This document shows, piece after piece, positions 12,566 to 25,615 of a stretch of 64,000 nucleotides of DNA. Position numbers and translations under genes: made by a program. The notes below the pieces were generated by a model that saw only the letters and a program-made list of their open reading frames with translations, was not told the origin of the DNA and did not search any database. The stretch is from assembly GCA_026261815.1 (NCBI GenBank), contig JAMPIT010000566.1:27491001-27555000 (forward strand). Reading direction: 5' to 3'. Position 1 is the first letter of the stretch. Every line of letters starts with the position of its first letter. The stretch comes from Monarcha castaneiventris obscurior (taxonomy: Eukaryota > Chordata > Aves > Passeriformes > Monarchidae).

Positions 12566-14626
12566 AAATTGAAATAATAAGGGAGTTCTCCACAACAACC
12601 ACCCATGCATATTTCACATAAACAAAGGAACAAATAAAAGAAGCTTCCCAAGTCAGAAAAGTACAAATGGTAAAAAATGGCTACCACAAATACCTGTATG
12701 TCTCAAAAATATCTTTCATCTGCGTGGTTGCAGCATTCTGCACAGCAGGGAGCAGATAAAGGTGCTGGCAGAGAATGAAATAGCAGTGCTGAATCACGTT
12801 TCTTGTGTAAGTGTGTTTACAGGTTTCTTAAAACCTTAAAAGAATTCGTAAGAGAGAAGACCATAAATCTCCTATAAAATGTCTCACCTTGTTCCACAGT
12901 AAGGGGATAAACTTGGACAAAGTGTTTTTAACACGTGTCTGCTAGGAATTTGCTATGCTTCTGTAACAATTCCAAACTCATCCAGAATTTCTCATCTAAA
13001 TAAATAAATCCTGTCATGGATTTATCTCACCTAATTTTGTTGGGATAACTCCATTGCCTAAACTTTTATTTCCCATGACATTTTAGGCACTGTAGGGTCT
13101 GTCTGGCTTCTAGGTGTACCTCAACAACAAAATTGGTTTCTTCCAGGTAACGTGTAATATCTGCCCATCCAAACACGGGCATCTCAGGGCAGGGGCTGGA
13201 GTCTGGAGGTCAGGTGGAGGCAGTGCAGGTTAAATTGTTTTTCAAAGAACAGCCTTAGATTCTTATATTTTGGCAAATGAATTATGCACAGAAGTCTATA
13301 GTGGGTCTACACCTACCTCCTGGAAGGTTAGCTCAGTGTTTCATTTAGAGGGAATGGAGAGAAACTGGACACTACTCATGTGAACTATTTTGAATATCTG
13401 CTTTATGAGATTCCACAGAAGTGCTTGTTTCTTCACTGACTGTAAAGCAGTTACAAACTAAAGTGTATAAATCATCTATAGGCATTTAAAGATAGGTGAG
13501 ATAACTTTTCAAGTGAATTTCATGATCTCTGCCTGGCAGTACTTACACATATTCTGTACCACATTTCTTACACCTAAAAAACCCCAGATAAGCCCCATTT
13601 CAGTAGATACAAAGACAACTCCTACATGGAAATCCTGTAGATTGTTTTCATAAGAATATGATGACTGTTTTCCCAGAAGATGAGGAGAAGAAATTTCTAA
13701 TACATTTTTCAACTGTGCTCTGGAAAGTTCTGAAATTATAGAAGTCTCTGTGACTTCTGTGCTGTTCAGTCTAGCTTATCAAACTGAAGATTTTGTCACA
13801 GGTTACAGAGGTTATGATGAACTCCTAATTGAACTAACAGATCATTCTCAAACTCAAAAATATACAAAGCAGCTTTTGAAGTGAATGGGCTGGCTGCAAC
13901 ACTCTGATCTGCCTGCATTTTATCAGGGAAAAAATAATGATGTCAAAACCTGTGGTGAATCTTCTTTAAGAAACATCATTTATTCACAGGTCACACAGAC
14001 AGCAACAAATTTTTAATGCATCTGTGAATAAATAAAGGAGTACCCTGTAAGCAACACATCATAATTTGTTGTAGACTTGGAAGAGGCAATGGAAAGTCTG
14101 CCCTATAGTCATGCCCTGGTTATTTGAAATCCACAGTAAAAGCAAATAAAAACTACAGGAACAGAGAAGCGAGATAACATTTCTTCTTCCTTACTTATAT
14201 CTGGAAAGTTGCTGACATTTGTGTGGCTGGCTACTCTAGGTTTAATCATCAGTGAATTTAAAACCCATAGATGCATCTGTTTCAGAAAACTTCAATAACT
14301 TTTTGTTAGTTGTTTCCACTGATATATGTTTAAGGCATTAATTTCCCAAAAAAATCTCTATATGGATATTCCTGGCAGAGTTTTCTTCAAAACAGTAGAT
14401 TTTAATGCTTAAATTCACAGTATGTCCTAGCTATTTCATATATTATATTGCTATTTGTGTTTGAACAACACTGAAACTTTATTCTTTCCTACAAGAAATG
14501 TGAAATTCCTGGCAAAATTTTGACCTCTTCCTCATATATTTTTAGAATAATTTTTTGCTGATAACAGCCTATATCAGAAAGTTTCAGCAAACAAACAGAT
14601 GAACAACAAAAACAAATTCATTAAAA
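12566..14626. other. AT-rich noncoding DNA
   Basis: No gene or repeat family is recognised. Short unsupported open frames only. Confidence 0.55.
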
Positions 14627-14669
14627 AACCCAGGCAATCCTGGGTTAAAATCCAAGGTTAAAACCTTGG
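14627..14669. repeat. Two adjacent perfect hairpins
   Basis: The first inverted repeat has 8-bp arms AACCCAGG (14627-14634) and CCTGGGTT (14639-14646) around a 4-nt loop. Five bases later a second has 8-bp arms CCAAGGTT (14652-14659) and AACCTTGG (14662-14669) around AA. Both stems are perfect. No transcription or binding function is implied by the sequence alone. Confidence 0.85.
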
Positions 14670-16985
14670 CTTCTCCTTAGAGTGACCCAAAATATTTTCC
14701 TCACTCAGGAATAAATACTGAATCGACATGATAAAACTCCCCTTTTAGCCTAGGAAACAGAAGTTCATGAATAATGATCACCTACTGATCTAATTAAGTC
14801 TCATTCAAGGGATATATCCTAGTGAAAGGGGAATGAAAGTTGTCTCAGAGAGAACAAGGGGAGAACTGTTAAGCAGTAAAAGATAAACTGACGTGAAAAA
14901 GCAAGTTATATGGTAGTATCAGCTTAGTATTTTTCATAAATCAGCAATAATAATTTTAAATGACAAGAAAATGTTATTTTTTAGAATTTTAAACAATACA
15001 CATCAATCAAAAAATACTACTGAATAGGAGCAAAAAGACAGCTAAATCCATTAGCTAAAAGGCATGTGTACAAAAAGTGGGACCTTAGAAAGAATTGGTA
15101 TCTTTAGAACCATAAGCCTCAAAAAACTTCCCTAGATGTCACATAAAAACGTCCTTAGTTTCATACAGTGTCTGCTAACAAGTACTTTGTTCCCACAGTG
15201 TTTTCCAGAATCATTCAGCTTATCTTCCTTGATAAAGTTGATCTGACTGGTTTCAGCCAATCTAGCAGATCAGTTTCTGACAAAAGCCAATGGCAGCTCT
15301 GAATACACTTGTTTAACACTGTACCCTGTTCATTCAGATCCCAGTTCAGGTTTTTTCTCTGGATGAAGACAATTAAATTCACACCTCTCATCCCAGATGA
15401 ATGGCATCCACCAGAGGGAGGAGCAACAGAATGTAGAGTCATCCTAAGGTATAAACCAACAGTCTCAAAGAGGCTGTATGTTAATCTCCAGGAGGACTAA
15501 TGCCAGATATGTTAAATCTATTCTGCAAGTCGGTATCGCATATCTGCCGAGTCCAACTCTCCTAATTTTTGGTACAGGCACATGCAATCTGTCAGAATAT
15601 GTATTTCAAGAGCAAGGTTAGGATAGCCTGCCCAAAAGAAAATGCAGCTAGGACACTTCTGTGTGTGCAAAACACTCTAACCTTCTAACACTGTAAATGG
15701 AAGCATGCACAGCTTCCTCATGGGGCTATTTTACTTGACACTATGTCAGAAACCATCAAGCAGTTCTCCCTAATAAATGCTGAGACCACCCCCTAGGGGT
15801 TTTAGTTACTGCTTTTCCTGAGATAGTTCTGTATTTTAATATTTTGCAATTCAGATTATATTGTATTAAAGAATATTTTCTGTAGAGAAATTATCCCACA
15901 AGTGTGAATGGAAATCCATCCTAGTTTCCTTCATAGATGGGTGCATTAAAGATAAGGGTGAAGTGTCACATTCACCCTTGACTTTTTTCTTAAGAATCTA
16001 AAATTTTCAAGCTACATGACCCTTTCATATTGCAGCTGAAGTTACCTTTTCCCACAAGAGATGATAGCATGCTTATAGTTTCTTTCTTGCAGGGGTTTAG
16101 TGACACCTAGGTACCCACAAAATATTCCTAAGGTGTGTATGGAAGGTGATTAAGGGAGTTCAAGCAAGTAATATAATTGTGCATGAATAATTTATATTGG
16201 GTATAATTTATATTTTATAAACCAGTAAAGGTTTTGAACTAAGAATATATTACCTGAGCAAATAAATGTGTCTTGAAATGAAATTCTGCTTTCCCTGAAC
16301 AGGAAGGAGGCATTCCTTGTTTTGCAACAATGCTCAAAAAAAAGCCTCTCTGAGAGCCACCAGGGTATTTTGCTACTGGCCAAGGTCTAAGTTCAGCTGG
16401 TTCTTGCTTTGGTATAATAGATAGTTACTTACCTTTGGACCCTTGTGTTGGAAGTTAGGCGAGTACATAGAGTCGACGCCTAAAAGGTGAGGACTAGAAT
16501 CAGTATGAAAATGGTTAGGGTCTAAATCTATTGCTGCATTTTACACATGCTTCCTTCTCTTAAAGAAAAGTAAAACAAGAATGCTGTTGTGCTGGATTCT
16601 GACAGCTTTTCACAGTTTGAAATACCATAGTTCATAAGGCAAGTTAAAAGAAGAGATGACTGTCAATATAAATGCATGAAAAAATCTATTTCTAATTTTA
16701 CTTTAATGAAAGAGTAAGTAGATCCAATATACACAATCAGAGTGATAATCTTGTGTATTTATAGCAAGCTATCTGAAAATAAATATAATGTCTTAAGCCA
16801 TGCCAGTATTTTTTCCCCCTGCATTAAAATAAAAAGTCTTATTTAAACACAGGATGTCTTTTCAGATGAGCGCCCTTCAGGCCTATGTGACCAACTGCAA
16901 GAATTCAGTATGGGCAGAGGACTCTAGCAGCTCCAAGCGTCCACATCCTGTCTTCCCACCTGGCCTTTATACAGAGCAGTGGTAG
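14670..16985. other. AT-rich noncoding DNA
   Basis: No gene or repeat family is recognised. Open frames on both strands at 15.2-15.5 kb overlap each other and have no family resemblance. Confidence 0.55.
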
Positions 16986-17011
16986 AATTTGTGGGTATGT
17001 TTCCACAAATT
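16986..17011. repeat. Perfect 9-bp inverted repeat
   Basis: Arms AATTTGTGG (16986-16994) and CCACAAATT (17003-17011) are perfect complements around an 8-nt loop. In AT-rich DNA such arms occur by chance now and then. Confidence 0.75.
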
Positions 17012-20000
17012 GGAATGTTTTCACTGTTTACTACTTTCTAAGTTAAATCATTGGCAAAAACCACCATTGGGTTGTTGGGGCACTTTTTTTATGTATCTCT
17101 AAACTAATATAAACTATTATCATTATTATTGTTATTATATTTGTGTTAGCTGTAGTTACATAGATTATTACCAGCTTTTGGTCTCCTATGCCCAAGGTTC
17201 TGTACAAATTAATGTTGTTTGGAGTTTCATTTGTGCTTCTTTGTTTCTTTACAGGGCATGCCTAGAAAATGTAGTCTACTGCTTTTGGATAAGCCTGACC
17301 TATAATCATTTTCTGTGTTTTGTCTCTTTTACCAACCCATATCAGAGCCTCCTTGTAGGTTAAAGCTGGGCAGATGCAGTCAAGGTCTTACTGCTCTCAG
17401 TAATGTGCTTCTGAGTAATCTTCCTTCCGTGAAATCTCAGAATAGGCCAAGAATAGTATAAAAAACATTCTTTCATACTCCTTTTGTTGTTATCCCTTTA
17501 GTTCCAACTAAATAGAGAAACACTCAGAAAACATTTCCTGGTTATATAAAAGCTTAATTTGAAGTTCAGCAGTGGTGAAGAAATAATTTTGTGTGTTTTC
17601 TTTGTTTTAATGTGAGCCAATTTGTGTTTAGTTATAAGGGCCACCAAAGTTCTGTTTGTTCACTGTGTCAATTCTGAAAAGTGTTCTAAGGACCAAAGAA
17701 GGTTCTTATACATAACTGCCAGCAAGAAAAACCGGGGGGGTCTGGCTTCTACAAACATCATCAAAGTTCAGTAAGCACTCCACATTTATGGCCAAAAAAG
17801 ATATGTCTGATTACTCTATATGGTAAAGGAATGCAGACTCAACTCAGCATCCAAATCTTATAAAAAAATAAAATCTGTAGAATCCAGGCAGATTAGTCTC
17901 ACTGGAAGTCCAGCTAAAATACACAGGTTACTCTTTGTGGAAAACTCTAAGTACTGTGTTTTTTCTTGAATTTCACACCTGGATCAATTTGGAATAACTG
18001 AAAAAGGTTGTGAAAAATGCTTTCATATATTTTAGAGAAGTAAATTTAAATAAAAAACTTGGATATAGTTATTACTTCAAGGCCAGGAAAAAAGCAAACA
18101 AGGTAGCAAAGTAAATAACTAATCTCGGTAAAATGCTGAAATTTTCAAAGCAGTGTATAAATACTAATTCTTATATCAATAAATGATGGATGAGCACATT
18201 GTTTTTACTACCTCACTTTAATTTATTTCCTGTAATAATCTTCAATTTTTAGTCTAAAATTGTTTTGTTAAGCTTTGAAGAAGGAGCACAGGATTTAACC
18301 CCTATTGGGAGACTGAGTTTTCTGGCCTAAGTGACATATTGCTTTAATTTGCTAGAGCCCAAGTATGATTTGTCATGCACGCCATGTAGCTATCCAACAC
18401 ATGTTGAGGCAGAGCAAAGCTTGGATTTCCATTACTTAGCGTACAAAAGAAGACTCCAATTACATTATTTGTAGCTTACAGTAGGATAAATATATTAAAG
18501 ATGCTGAATCATACATTGCAAAATAAGTTCTTTCTTAAAAAAAAAGAAAGAAACACAACAAAATTCAGGTAATCAAGTCATTCTTGAATGATGATTTAAG
18601 TTTAAATGTCAGTTATTATCATGTTCTTTTTGTCAGAAAACTACAATTTACCTGTTCCTTAACTATTTTTGTTATGGAGATGGCTACAAGCAGGTGACCT
18701 GTTTAAAAGAAAATTATTTATTTTAAAATACTCTCATAATTGTGGAGAAAACCCAGCAGAGGTCCACTGAATAAAAGGATGCAAATAACTCATATCAGGG
18801 AAAGGCATTGCCCTTTTTTGAAATGGAATTGTCTGAGAATATATCATACTTGGCAGAGGGAGGTTAAGGGAATACCCTGAGGTTCATTTTAAAAACAGAT
18901 ATCAAGTTTTTTCTGAAGAAGAGTAGTAAATATGAAATGTAGTTGATATTTGTTAGAATATATTCAGTAAAAGAGACACTATTTGCAAAGATGTGTCCTG
19001 AAGCATTTTCATGGATATACTATGAAGCAACTAACAAATGAAGGATTCATGGAGAATCATTAGCAAATTTGTTCAAGAAAGAATTCCCAAACAGCTGCAT
19101 GTTTGAAAGCAGTGGAGGGACAATAATTCCTCACCTTAATTCTAGCAGTGACACAGATGTTCAGCTAAGCTCAGAGTATAAATTCAGGTATGTTATTATT
19201 GCTGTTATTACCTGCATCTCACAGTTTTATAATCAGTTCATACTGGGAAAATCAATGTTATCTGTCAACACACACATTTTTCCTATAAAACCAACCAGCA
19301 GTCTCTTAAGCCTCCTTTTGATAGGCAATCTCTATCTTAAATCTCTGTCCTGCTAAAAATATTTAATTGCAACCAAAGTTTTAAATCACTCATCACACCT
19401 AATTTGGGTGCAATTCCTACATAGGTTGAGATATCTTTCTTTTGCTGCTTGAGGTAACATAATCTAATTACTATTGAGTCAAAGCCTGTGAGATTTAAAT
19501 CATTCACCTTAGCCTTTCATCTTATCTGATCATCTTTACTCAATATTTTAGAGTTCTGTCGGCAAGTAGCAATTTATTTACTTTTCAGTGAGATAATGCT
19601 TTCTTTTTCCCTTGCCCTCTTGCCCCCTCTGTTTTGTTATCTCACTCTGCCTCATTGTTTTTCACCTCTTCTTGTGTCTCATTTTATTTATGGCATCTTC
19701 TGTAGGGGCAGAGACATTAAACCCAAAGCTAGGAACTGTGTGCTTTCAAAGTTATTTTAAATGTGTTTTTACAGAGAGAAGCTGCAAAGATGAACTGTCT
19801 TTCTCCCCAATAGAAACAAAATTCCTCAGCCATGCTAGATGACAATGATAAAAAATTGCAAAAAGAGGAAAGCTATTTGCAAGAAAACTTCTGGCAGGAA
19901 GACAAGTCTCCTCCTGTGATTCATATCTTCAAGGAAACCAAATAAATCCAGCAATGAGACAGGATTCTCTCCACAGGAGACATTAGGATATTAGCAATGC

Positions 20001-20134
20001 TATAGTGGCATGTAGTACATCAATTTATAGCTATTAAAGACTTCTAAAAATATGGATATTTAGGTCTCTCATAGTAAAGAATATGCTGAAGTTAATTTTA
20101 TATTTAGAAGAATGTGAAAAGATTTTCCTTTTTT
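17012..20134. other. AT-rich noncoding DNA
   Basis: No gene or dispersed repeat is recognised. An ATT-rich patch lies at about 17119-17140 and a 7-G run at about 17734-17740. The 95-codon frame at 19069-19356 resembles nothing known to me. Confidence 0.55.
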
Positions 20135-20155
20135 GTGTGTATTAAAAATACACAC
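20135..20155. repeat. Perfect 9-bp inverted repeat
   Basis: Arms GTGTGTATT (20135-20143) and AATACACAC (20147-20155) are perfect complements around AAA. Confidence 0.8.
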
Positions 20156-21039
20156 CTAAGGTAATAAGATTCAAATCACACTCAAAGCAATCTCTTTTGC
20201 ATAGATATTGTACTAAAGACAAAACACCATAAATTAAACTCTTAATAAACTACCACTTCACCAAAAGCACAAGACGTCTTCAGCTATTATAAGACAGAAT
20301 TTTCCTAGGCTACTGAAAATTGCTACTGAGCATCCTGTTGGCTTTTTTTCTTCCCAGTATTTTTCAGACAACCTATAAGATTGATAAGGGAAATGACATC
20401 TATAAGAGTAGGGAAAAAAAAGTCTATTTGAGTGCAATGTGAAGACATGCCCTGCAGATTCTTTCAGAATACTAATGTGGCTCCTGATCACATGTTCTGA
20501 TTCTCAAATAAGGAGTGCTTCTCCAGTAAGGAGCAGCAATTTGGTTTTTTTCATCTATGAACATACTTTGTGGCACCTCTCCAGCTGTTACATTTACTGT
20601 CCATCTAAATCTTTTACAGCCCTGAGAAATCCCTTTGTTTTTGCATCCAGGTGTCAAGATGATGAATTGTCCTTCATCATTCACCTCACATAGCTGGAGG
20701 CTATTAATCCAGAAGTAAGGTTTACCTGTCTTGTAAGCAGTAAGAACTAAAAATTCTGAAAACCTGTAAAGGCAGTAAAGGCACTGTCTCCTTGTATTTT
20801 TTGTTACTATGTCTTGACAGTAATGCAAATCCACTACTATGAAGCCACAGTGAGTTCTCAAAGGCCAAATTAATTAATGCATTAAAGGAAGTCATACTGG
20901 ATTTATTATTATTCTTAATGGATATGTAGCATAAATTGCTTAACAGAAAGCTCTATTTTTCCTTGACAATTTATTGTAACACAAGTGCTGTGAAAAATTA
21001 TCACAACATATTATATTTTCTCTCTTCTTTTATGTAGTA
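20156..21039. other. AT-rich noncoding DNA
   Basis: No repeat is recognised. A 129-codon open frame lies on the minus strand at 20472-20861. Its product is Cys- and aromatic-rich with no recognisable domain, and I do not regard it as a gene. Confidence 0.5.
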
Positions 21040-22152
21040 ACATTGGATAATTTAGTTTGGAAGGGAGCTTAGATAGCCATAGTTCAACTAAAGTGGGAGC
21101 AGTTCTAGGGGCAGAACAAATTGCTCAGGGCTTTGTTCATCTAGGCCTTGAAAGTCTCCAAGATTGTAGCATTACAGGGAGAAGAGGTGGATAATGATGT
21201 TGGATTGAAAGGATGGATAACACACCACTTTTTGAGGGCTGGGATGTTCCAGTGTTACATTATCTTTATGGTGGTGCTTTTCACCCTTATATCTAAACAA
21301 ATAATCTCTATATTAATGCATGAATTACCTTTCATTCTTTCACCATAAATCTCAAAGACAAATCCATCTCAATTATAACTTTACAGATGAGGAGCTGCTG
21401 TTGGGTAGTCCCCAAACCATCCCTTCTCCAGGTTGAATAAGCCCAGCTCCCTCAGCCTCTCTTCATGAGACGTGTACTGGAGCTGTTTGATGGTTTCCAG
21501 CTAATCTAAGTAAAATTTGTCAACATCCATCTTGCATTGGTGGGCTCTGAACTGGATACTGCATTTGAGATGCAGTCTAACCTGTGATATGTAGAAGTGG
21601 GTAATAACATGAAAGGGGAGTTGAGTGCTCCTGTTGCTAACACTCAGGGTGCTGTTTTCTTTACTGCCCATCCATGCTGCTGATGCCTCAACCCCAAGTC
21701 CCTTTTTTAACAGAGGTCCTTCCCAGTCAGTCACTCCTCAGTCTGTTTCCATACAACTAGCTAATCCATCCCCCATTCCTCCTGCAGATCTGTTATAAAG
21801 ATAACAGAAGTCAAAGGATATGCTTCTGAGGAGCTCCACTTGTAAATATAGACTTCCAAGTATTGATAAAGTCAGGTAGATGACATCCATGTCTCTCTCA
21901 TTATGTGCAGATCCAGTCATTTCATCATGGAAAGCAGTGAGGTTTAGGTGTGGTTTAGCCTTGGTACATGCATGCTAACTCTTCCCTGTCGCCTTCTCCT
22001 TCATGTGCTCAGAAATGTGCTCCAAGAGTATTTTCTCAGGTACTGAAAGTGAGAATGACCAGCCTGTATTTTCCCAGGCTGACCTTCTTGTCCTTTTCTG
22101 AAGATGTGTAGAATATGTGTCCAGCTCCAGCCACCAGGAATGCATCCTGAAA
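21040..22152 (-). mobile_element. CR1 LINE copy, antisense, RT region to 3' end
   Basis: This is the longest antisense CR1 in the window. Along the plus strand the consensus is met in reverse. The 3'-proximal GGAAGGGAGCTTAGATAGCC block comes first (about 21060), then GGGCTTTGTTCATCTAGGCC, then TCCAGGTTGAATAAGCCCAG (about 21429). Next is the TCTGAACTGGATACTGCATT block, and last a diverged antisense stretch of the reverse transcriptase coding region (about 21860-22150). The order and direction fit one insertion. The coding part has many stops and frame changes, so no protein is made. Open frames on the plus strand in this interval are shadows. Divergence is clearly higher than in the 48-kb copy. 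Confidence 0.82.
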
Positions 22153-25100
22153 GGTATGACCTTTCAAAGACAGAAAAATGTACCTTTCAGTTATATCTAC
22201 CAGCTCAGTCTGCAACTTCAGGTTCATCCTACTTGGTACACACGCACGGGTGTAGCATTCTGAGGAAATTAATTCAGCCACTTGATTGCAACTATCATCA
22301 TGATTTTTTTTTTCTCTCTCTCTGTTTTTCAGTTGGAAATTTATCATCTGTTCTGATGGAACTAAATAAAGAAGGAAATCCTAATCTGAAGTTCCATAAA
22401 TGTAGAATTTATTTCTTCATATCCAAGCTAGGTAAAACAGTTACATAAAAGGATAATCATGGTAAGTTGTATTCATTACATTAAGGATCAAGCAAAGATT
22501 CCATTTTCCCAAACATTTTAAAATGAAGGCACAGTCCTGTCCTGAAGAGGGAAAATATGTGTTTTACAAGGTAACTATCAGCAGGATATAAAAAAAAGAG
22601 CACAAAATATGTTGCTGTATAAATTGCATGTAGAGATCACAAACCTGTACTAGATGTCGTAAGGATCTATGATGAAAGATAATGTAGAGAAAATAATGCT
22701 TTCCTTCTCCTCAGTATAAAGATGTTTGTATAGATGTGTATCAAATACTTGTGCAGATACACAGGTGTTGGGTCTATTTACATTAAACTTTAAATATGAA
22801 ATGCTATAATGACAAAAGAGTTGCTGATGCATAAACCATCTTGGATTAGAATAAAATACATCCATCTTTTCAGTATTTTCAGGTTCAGTGGTTCACAAAC
22901 ACAGCTACTCCAAACACTTAAGTTTGGCTATGTGGACTGCTCATGCCTTTTCTGTCTGTGACACTTCTTTTCTGCTCTACATAAACATCATTTGTATTCT
23001 AATGGTTAGAACAAGTCCCTAATTGTTGGAAACTTCTGAAGATCAATGTTATCACGTGGTTTTGAGTTTCTGTATGAAATATATATATACTCTGCTGTGG
23101 TTACCATGCATATGCATGAGCATATTATTTTTTTCTCGTACTGTATTTTGAAAAAAGAACAAGAAACATCTGTGATGAATCCCATCCCACAGGTTACTAA
23201 CTGCAGGTATAAATTGACCTAGAAATAATCCTATATCATATAAGACTCTGAGACACAAATATTAGAATATATTTACAGTGTTACCTTTATACAACCATAT
23301 ACATCTCTGTGTGTATATATGATTAGATAATGTATATTTCCATATGAGTGCACACACATATGCATTTTGACTTTTTCTTCTTTTTAAGCTCTCTAGACAG
23401 ATGAAGAAACGTACATGTTCTATTTAATTGCTGCGTAACTGAACCTTCTGAATTCTATTTACTGTATTCTTGATTTTGATTTCAATAACTGAACAAGAGA
23501 TATGATTCCAACTAAGCTCTCCACAGGCTTTGATGAAAAAATTGTACTGCAGTTTCTTTATAGAGATGAAGAGAAAATTAAAAAAAAAAAAAAAAAAAGA
23601 AAAAACTTCTATGTTGTTTCTACCTAAATTGGCTAATGTCTTCCTCATGATGTATATGAGATCCATGTGGAGAAGGCAAAATTCAATGATTCCTGAGGCA
23701 ACTGGGTTGGTTTGTTGTTTCACTGACTTATCAATCCATAATGCTGAAGAGAGCAGGGAACATGGGATTATAATCAAATAACTTTGTTCCTTATAAATAA
23801 AAGTGTTAATTAGCATTTTAATTGTGGGACTTGTCCACTGTGGATGGCATCGTATATTGTTCTCAGCAGCACAGCACTGTTTTATTTTGAAGTGCCCAAT
23901 AAGTTAGTATTAAATTTAATTACTTCTCATTATGCTTATTAGTATATTGGAAAGAAATGAACAAAAGATATGGACAGTTCAGGGCAAAACATATTCTTCC
24001 CTCTTGTAGAACAGCAAGCTTCTCATACATTTGACATACATACTGATAGAACCCAGGAAGTGTTCTGGTCTTCAGGTGAAACATGTTGTCTTCCTTCTTT
24101 ACATAGGACTTTGAAAGTACTATGCTTTTCCAGAGAGGGTCTAATTCATGTCTCAAAAACTTCATCTCAGAATTCTGACTCAAATCAAAGAGTCAAAATA
24201 AATTCATTCAAAGTACCTTTCCCTTAAGTCATGCATCTAGATATAGTGTTTCATGAGGATCTACGCTGAGAAATTACACCAAACAATACTCCTTAGCAGA
24301 AATCATCCACAAAGTGTGGGTGGGGTTTTTTGTTTGATTGCTTTGGTGATTTTTCAATTATTATTTTTCCCCATCTAATGAGATCTTACAATAGAAATGC
24401 AAAGAATATAGAAAAAAAGGACAGAATGTATTCTCCCAACAGCTGAGGTTATGTTGTTGACAGGAGGTTGGGGTCATTTATAATAAAGTATCTAATTATC
24501 TACAAGGTAAAACCTAAAGTTATTATCAAATAAAACATATCTAAATCCATTGCACTTAGTAGGCTTTGGTGTATAAGTAAGGGTCCTGCTTCCTTTCATT
24601 GAGATGTGTTCGCCTCAGGCTGTGTTGGTACATATTTCAAGAATTGTAACAGCACTCCCTTCCCACAAACAGATTGCAGTCAAATTAATCTACAAAATCT
24701 ATGAATGATGAAGATAAACAAATGTAAACCTTGTCCCATCTTGATTGCAATGAACTTCACTGTAGTGACCCCATGCTAACAGCTATGGCATAAGTTTGTG
24801 AAAGAGATGTAATTGGAATTCATGGGGGCTCTTAGACCACTGAATGGTTCAGTAACCCTGGCATTAATTTATAAATTGCTTTTGCTTTCAAAATACCATG
24901 AACAGAAGAAAGACTATTCAAGTAGCTTAGGGAATACTGCTGCCTTCACCTCCACTCTTTATTTAAAACTATCTGACCTTGCTGTGTTGAGAACCTGCCA
25001 TTAACGCCAGTAAAGACCTATCTGAGAAAGGACAACAAGGATAAAACCTGTTATATAATTGTGAGGCGAAAAAGTGCTAATTTTTCTCTGAAAATAAATT

Positions 25101-25414
25101 TCTGTTAGACTGTAGCAACCTTCATTCAATTCCTTTAGGCTGTACAATAATAAACCAATTTCTTATTGGAATGTTAAAAGAAAAGATATCTTGCAGTTAC
25201 TTACATGTTACAGACAGAAATTAAAAAAGACACATGTATGGAAAAGCACTGATTAAAACAAAGAAAAGTTTGGGAAAGACATCAAGGAAGTCATCAATCC
25301 ATGTGAGGTTAGATGCAGCATCCCTGGAAACTTTGTTTACTTATGAAAAAGTCTCTGTCCATTACTGGAAAAAAACCCAAAATAACATAAATGAGGGAAT
25401 AAAAGTAGAATGGA
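22153..25414. other. AT-rich noncoding DNA
   Basis: No gene or dispersed repeat is firmly recognised. The stretch holds a 19-A tract at 23580-23598 and an exon-like segment at 22333-22431, reported separately as a weak observation. Overlapping open frames at 23.4-24.2 kb on both strands include artefacts of the A tract. Confidence 0.5.
23580..23598. repeat. 19-A homopolymer tract
   Basis: Nineteen consecutive A residues are followed by G and six more A. No processed gene copy is visible on its left, so it is recorded as simple sequence. Confidence 0.85.
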
Positions 25415-25615
25415 GATATAGTCTGAAAGGAACCTCTGCAGGTCATCTAGCCAGCCTTGTTTAACACACAGTTAATTTCAGTGTTAGAACAGGTTACTCA
25501 AGGCCTTGTCCAGTCAAGACTTACATCACAGGATTTCCCTAGATACTTCTAGACTAGGACTTCCCTGGATTTTTCTCTGGTTTTATGAAAAAAGTAATTT
25601 TCTGTATCTTTTATC
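25415..25615 (-). mobile_element. Old CR1 fragment, antisense 3' part
   Basis: The plus strand shows GAAAGGAACCTCTGCAGGTC followed by ATCTAG (about 25425), then AACAGGTTACTCAAGGCC and CTTGTCCAGTCAAGACTTAC, then a decayed TGAAAAAAGTAATTTTCTG block. These follow the antisense order of the CR1 3' region. The copy is strongly diverged and noncoding. Confidence 0.7.

Noticed and set aside
12439..12687. Hydrophobic minus-strand frame resembling a membrane protein
   Set aside because: It lies across an A/C-rich low-complexity block, so the Phe/Leu/Cys content reflects composition.
20472..20861. 129-codon minus-strand open frame
   Set aside because: No recognisable domain, no splice or promoter context, and its length is within what AT-rich sequence yields over 64 kb.
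23424..23816. 130-codon minus-strand open frame
   Set aside because: Its extent depends on a poly-A tract read as Phe codons on the minus strand. The peptide resembles nothing known.
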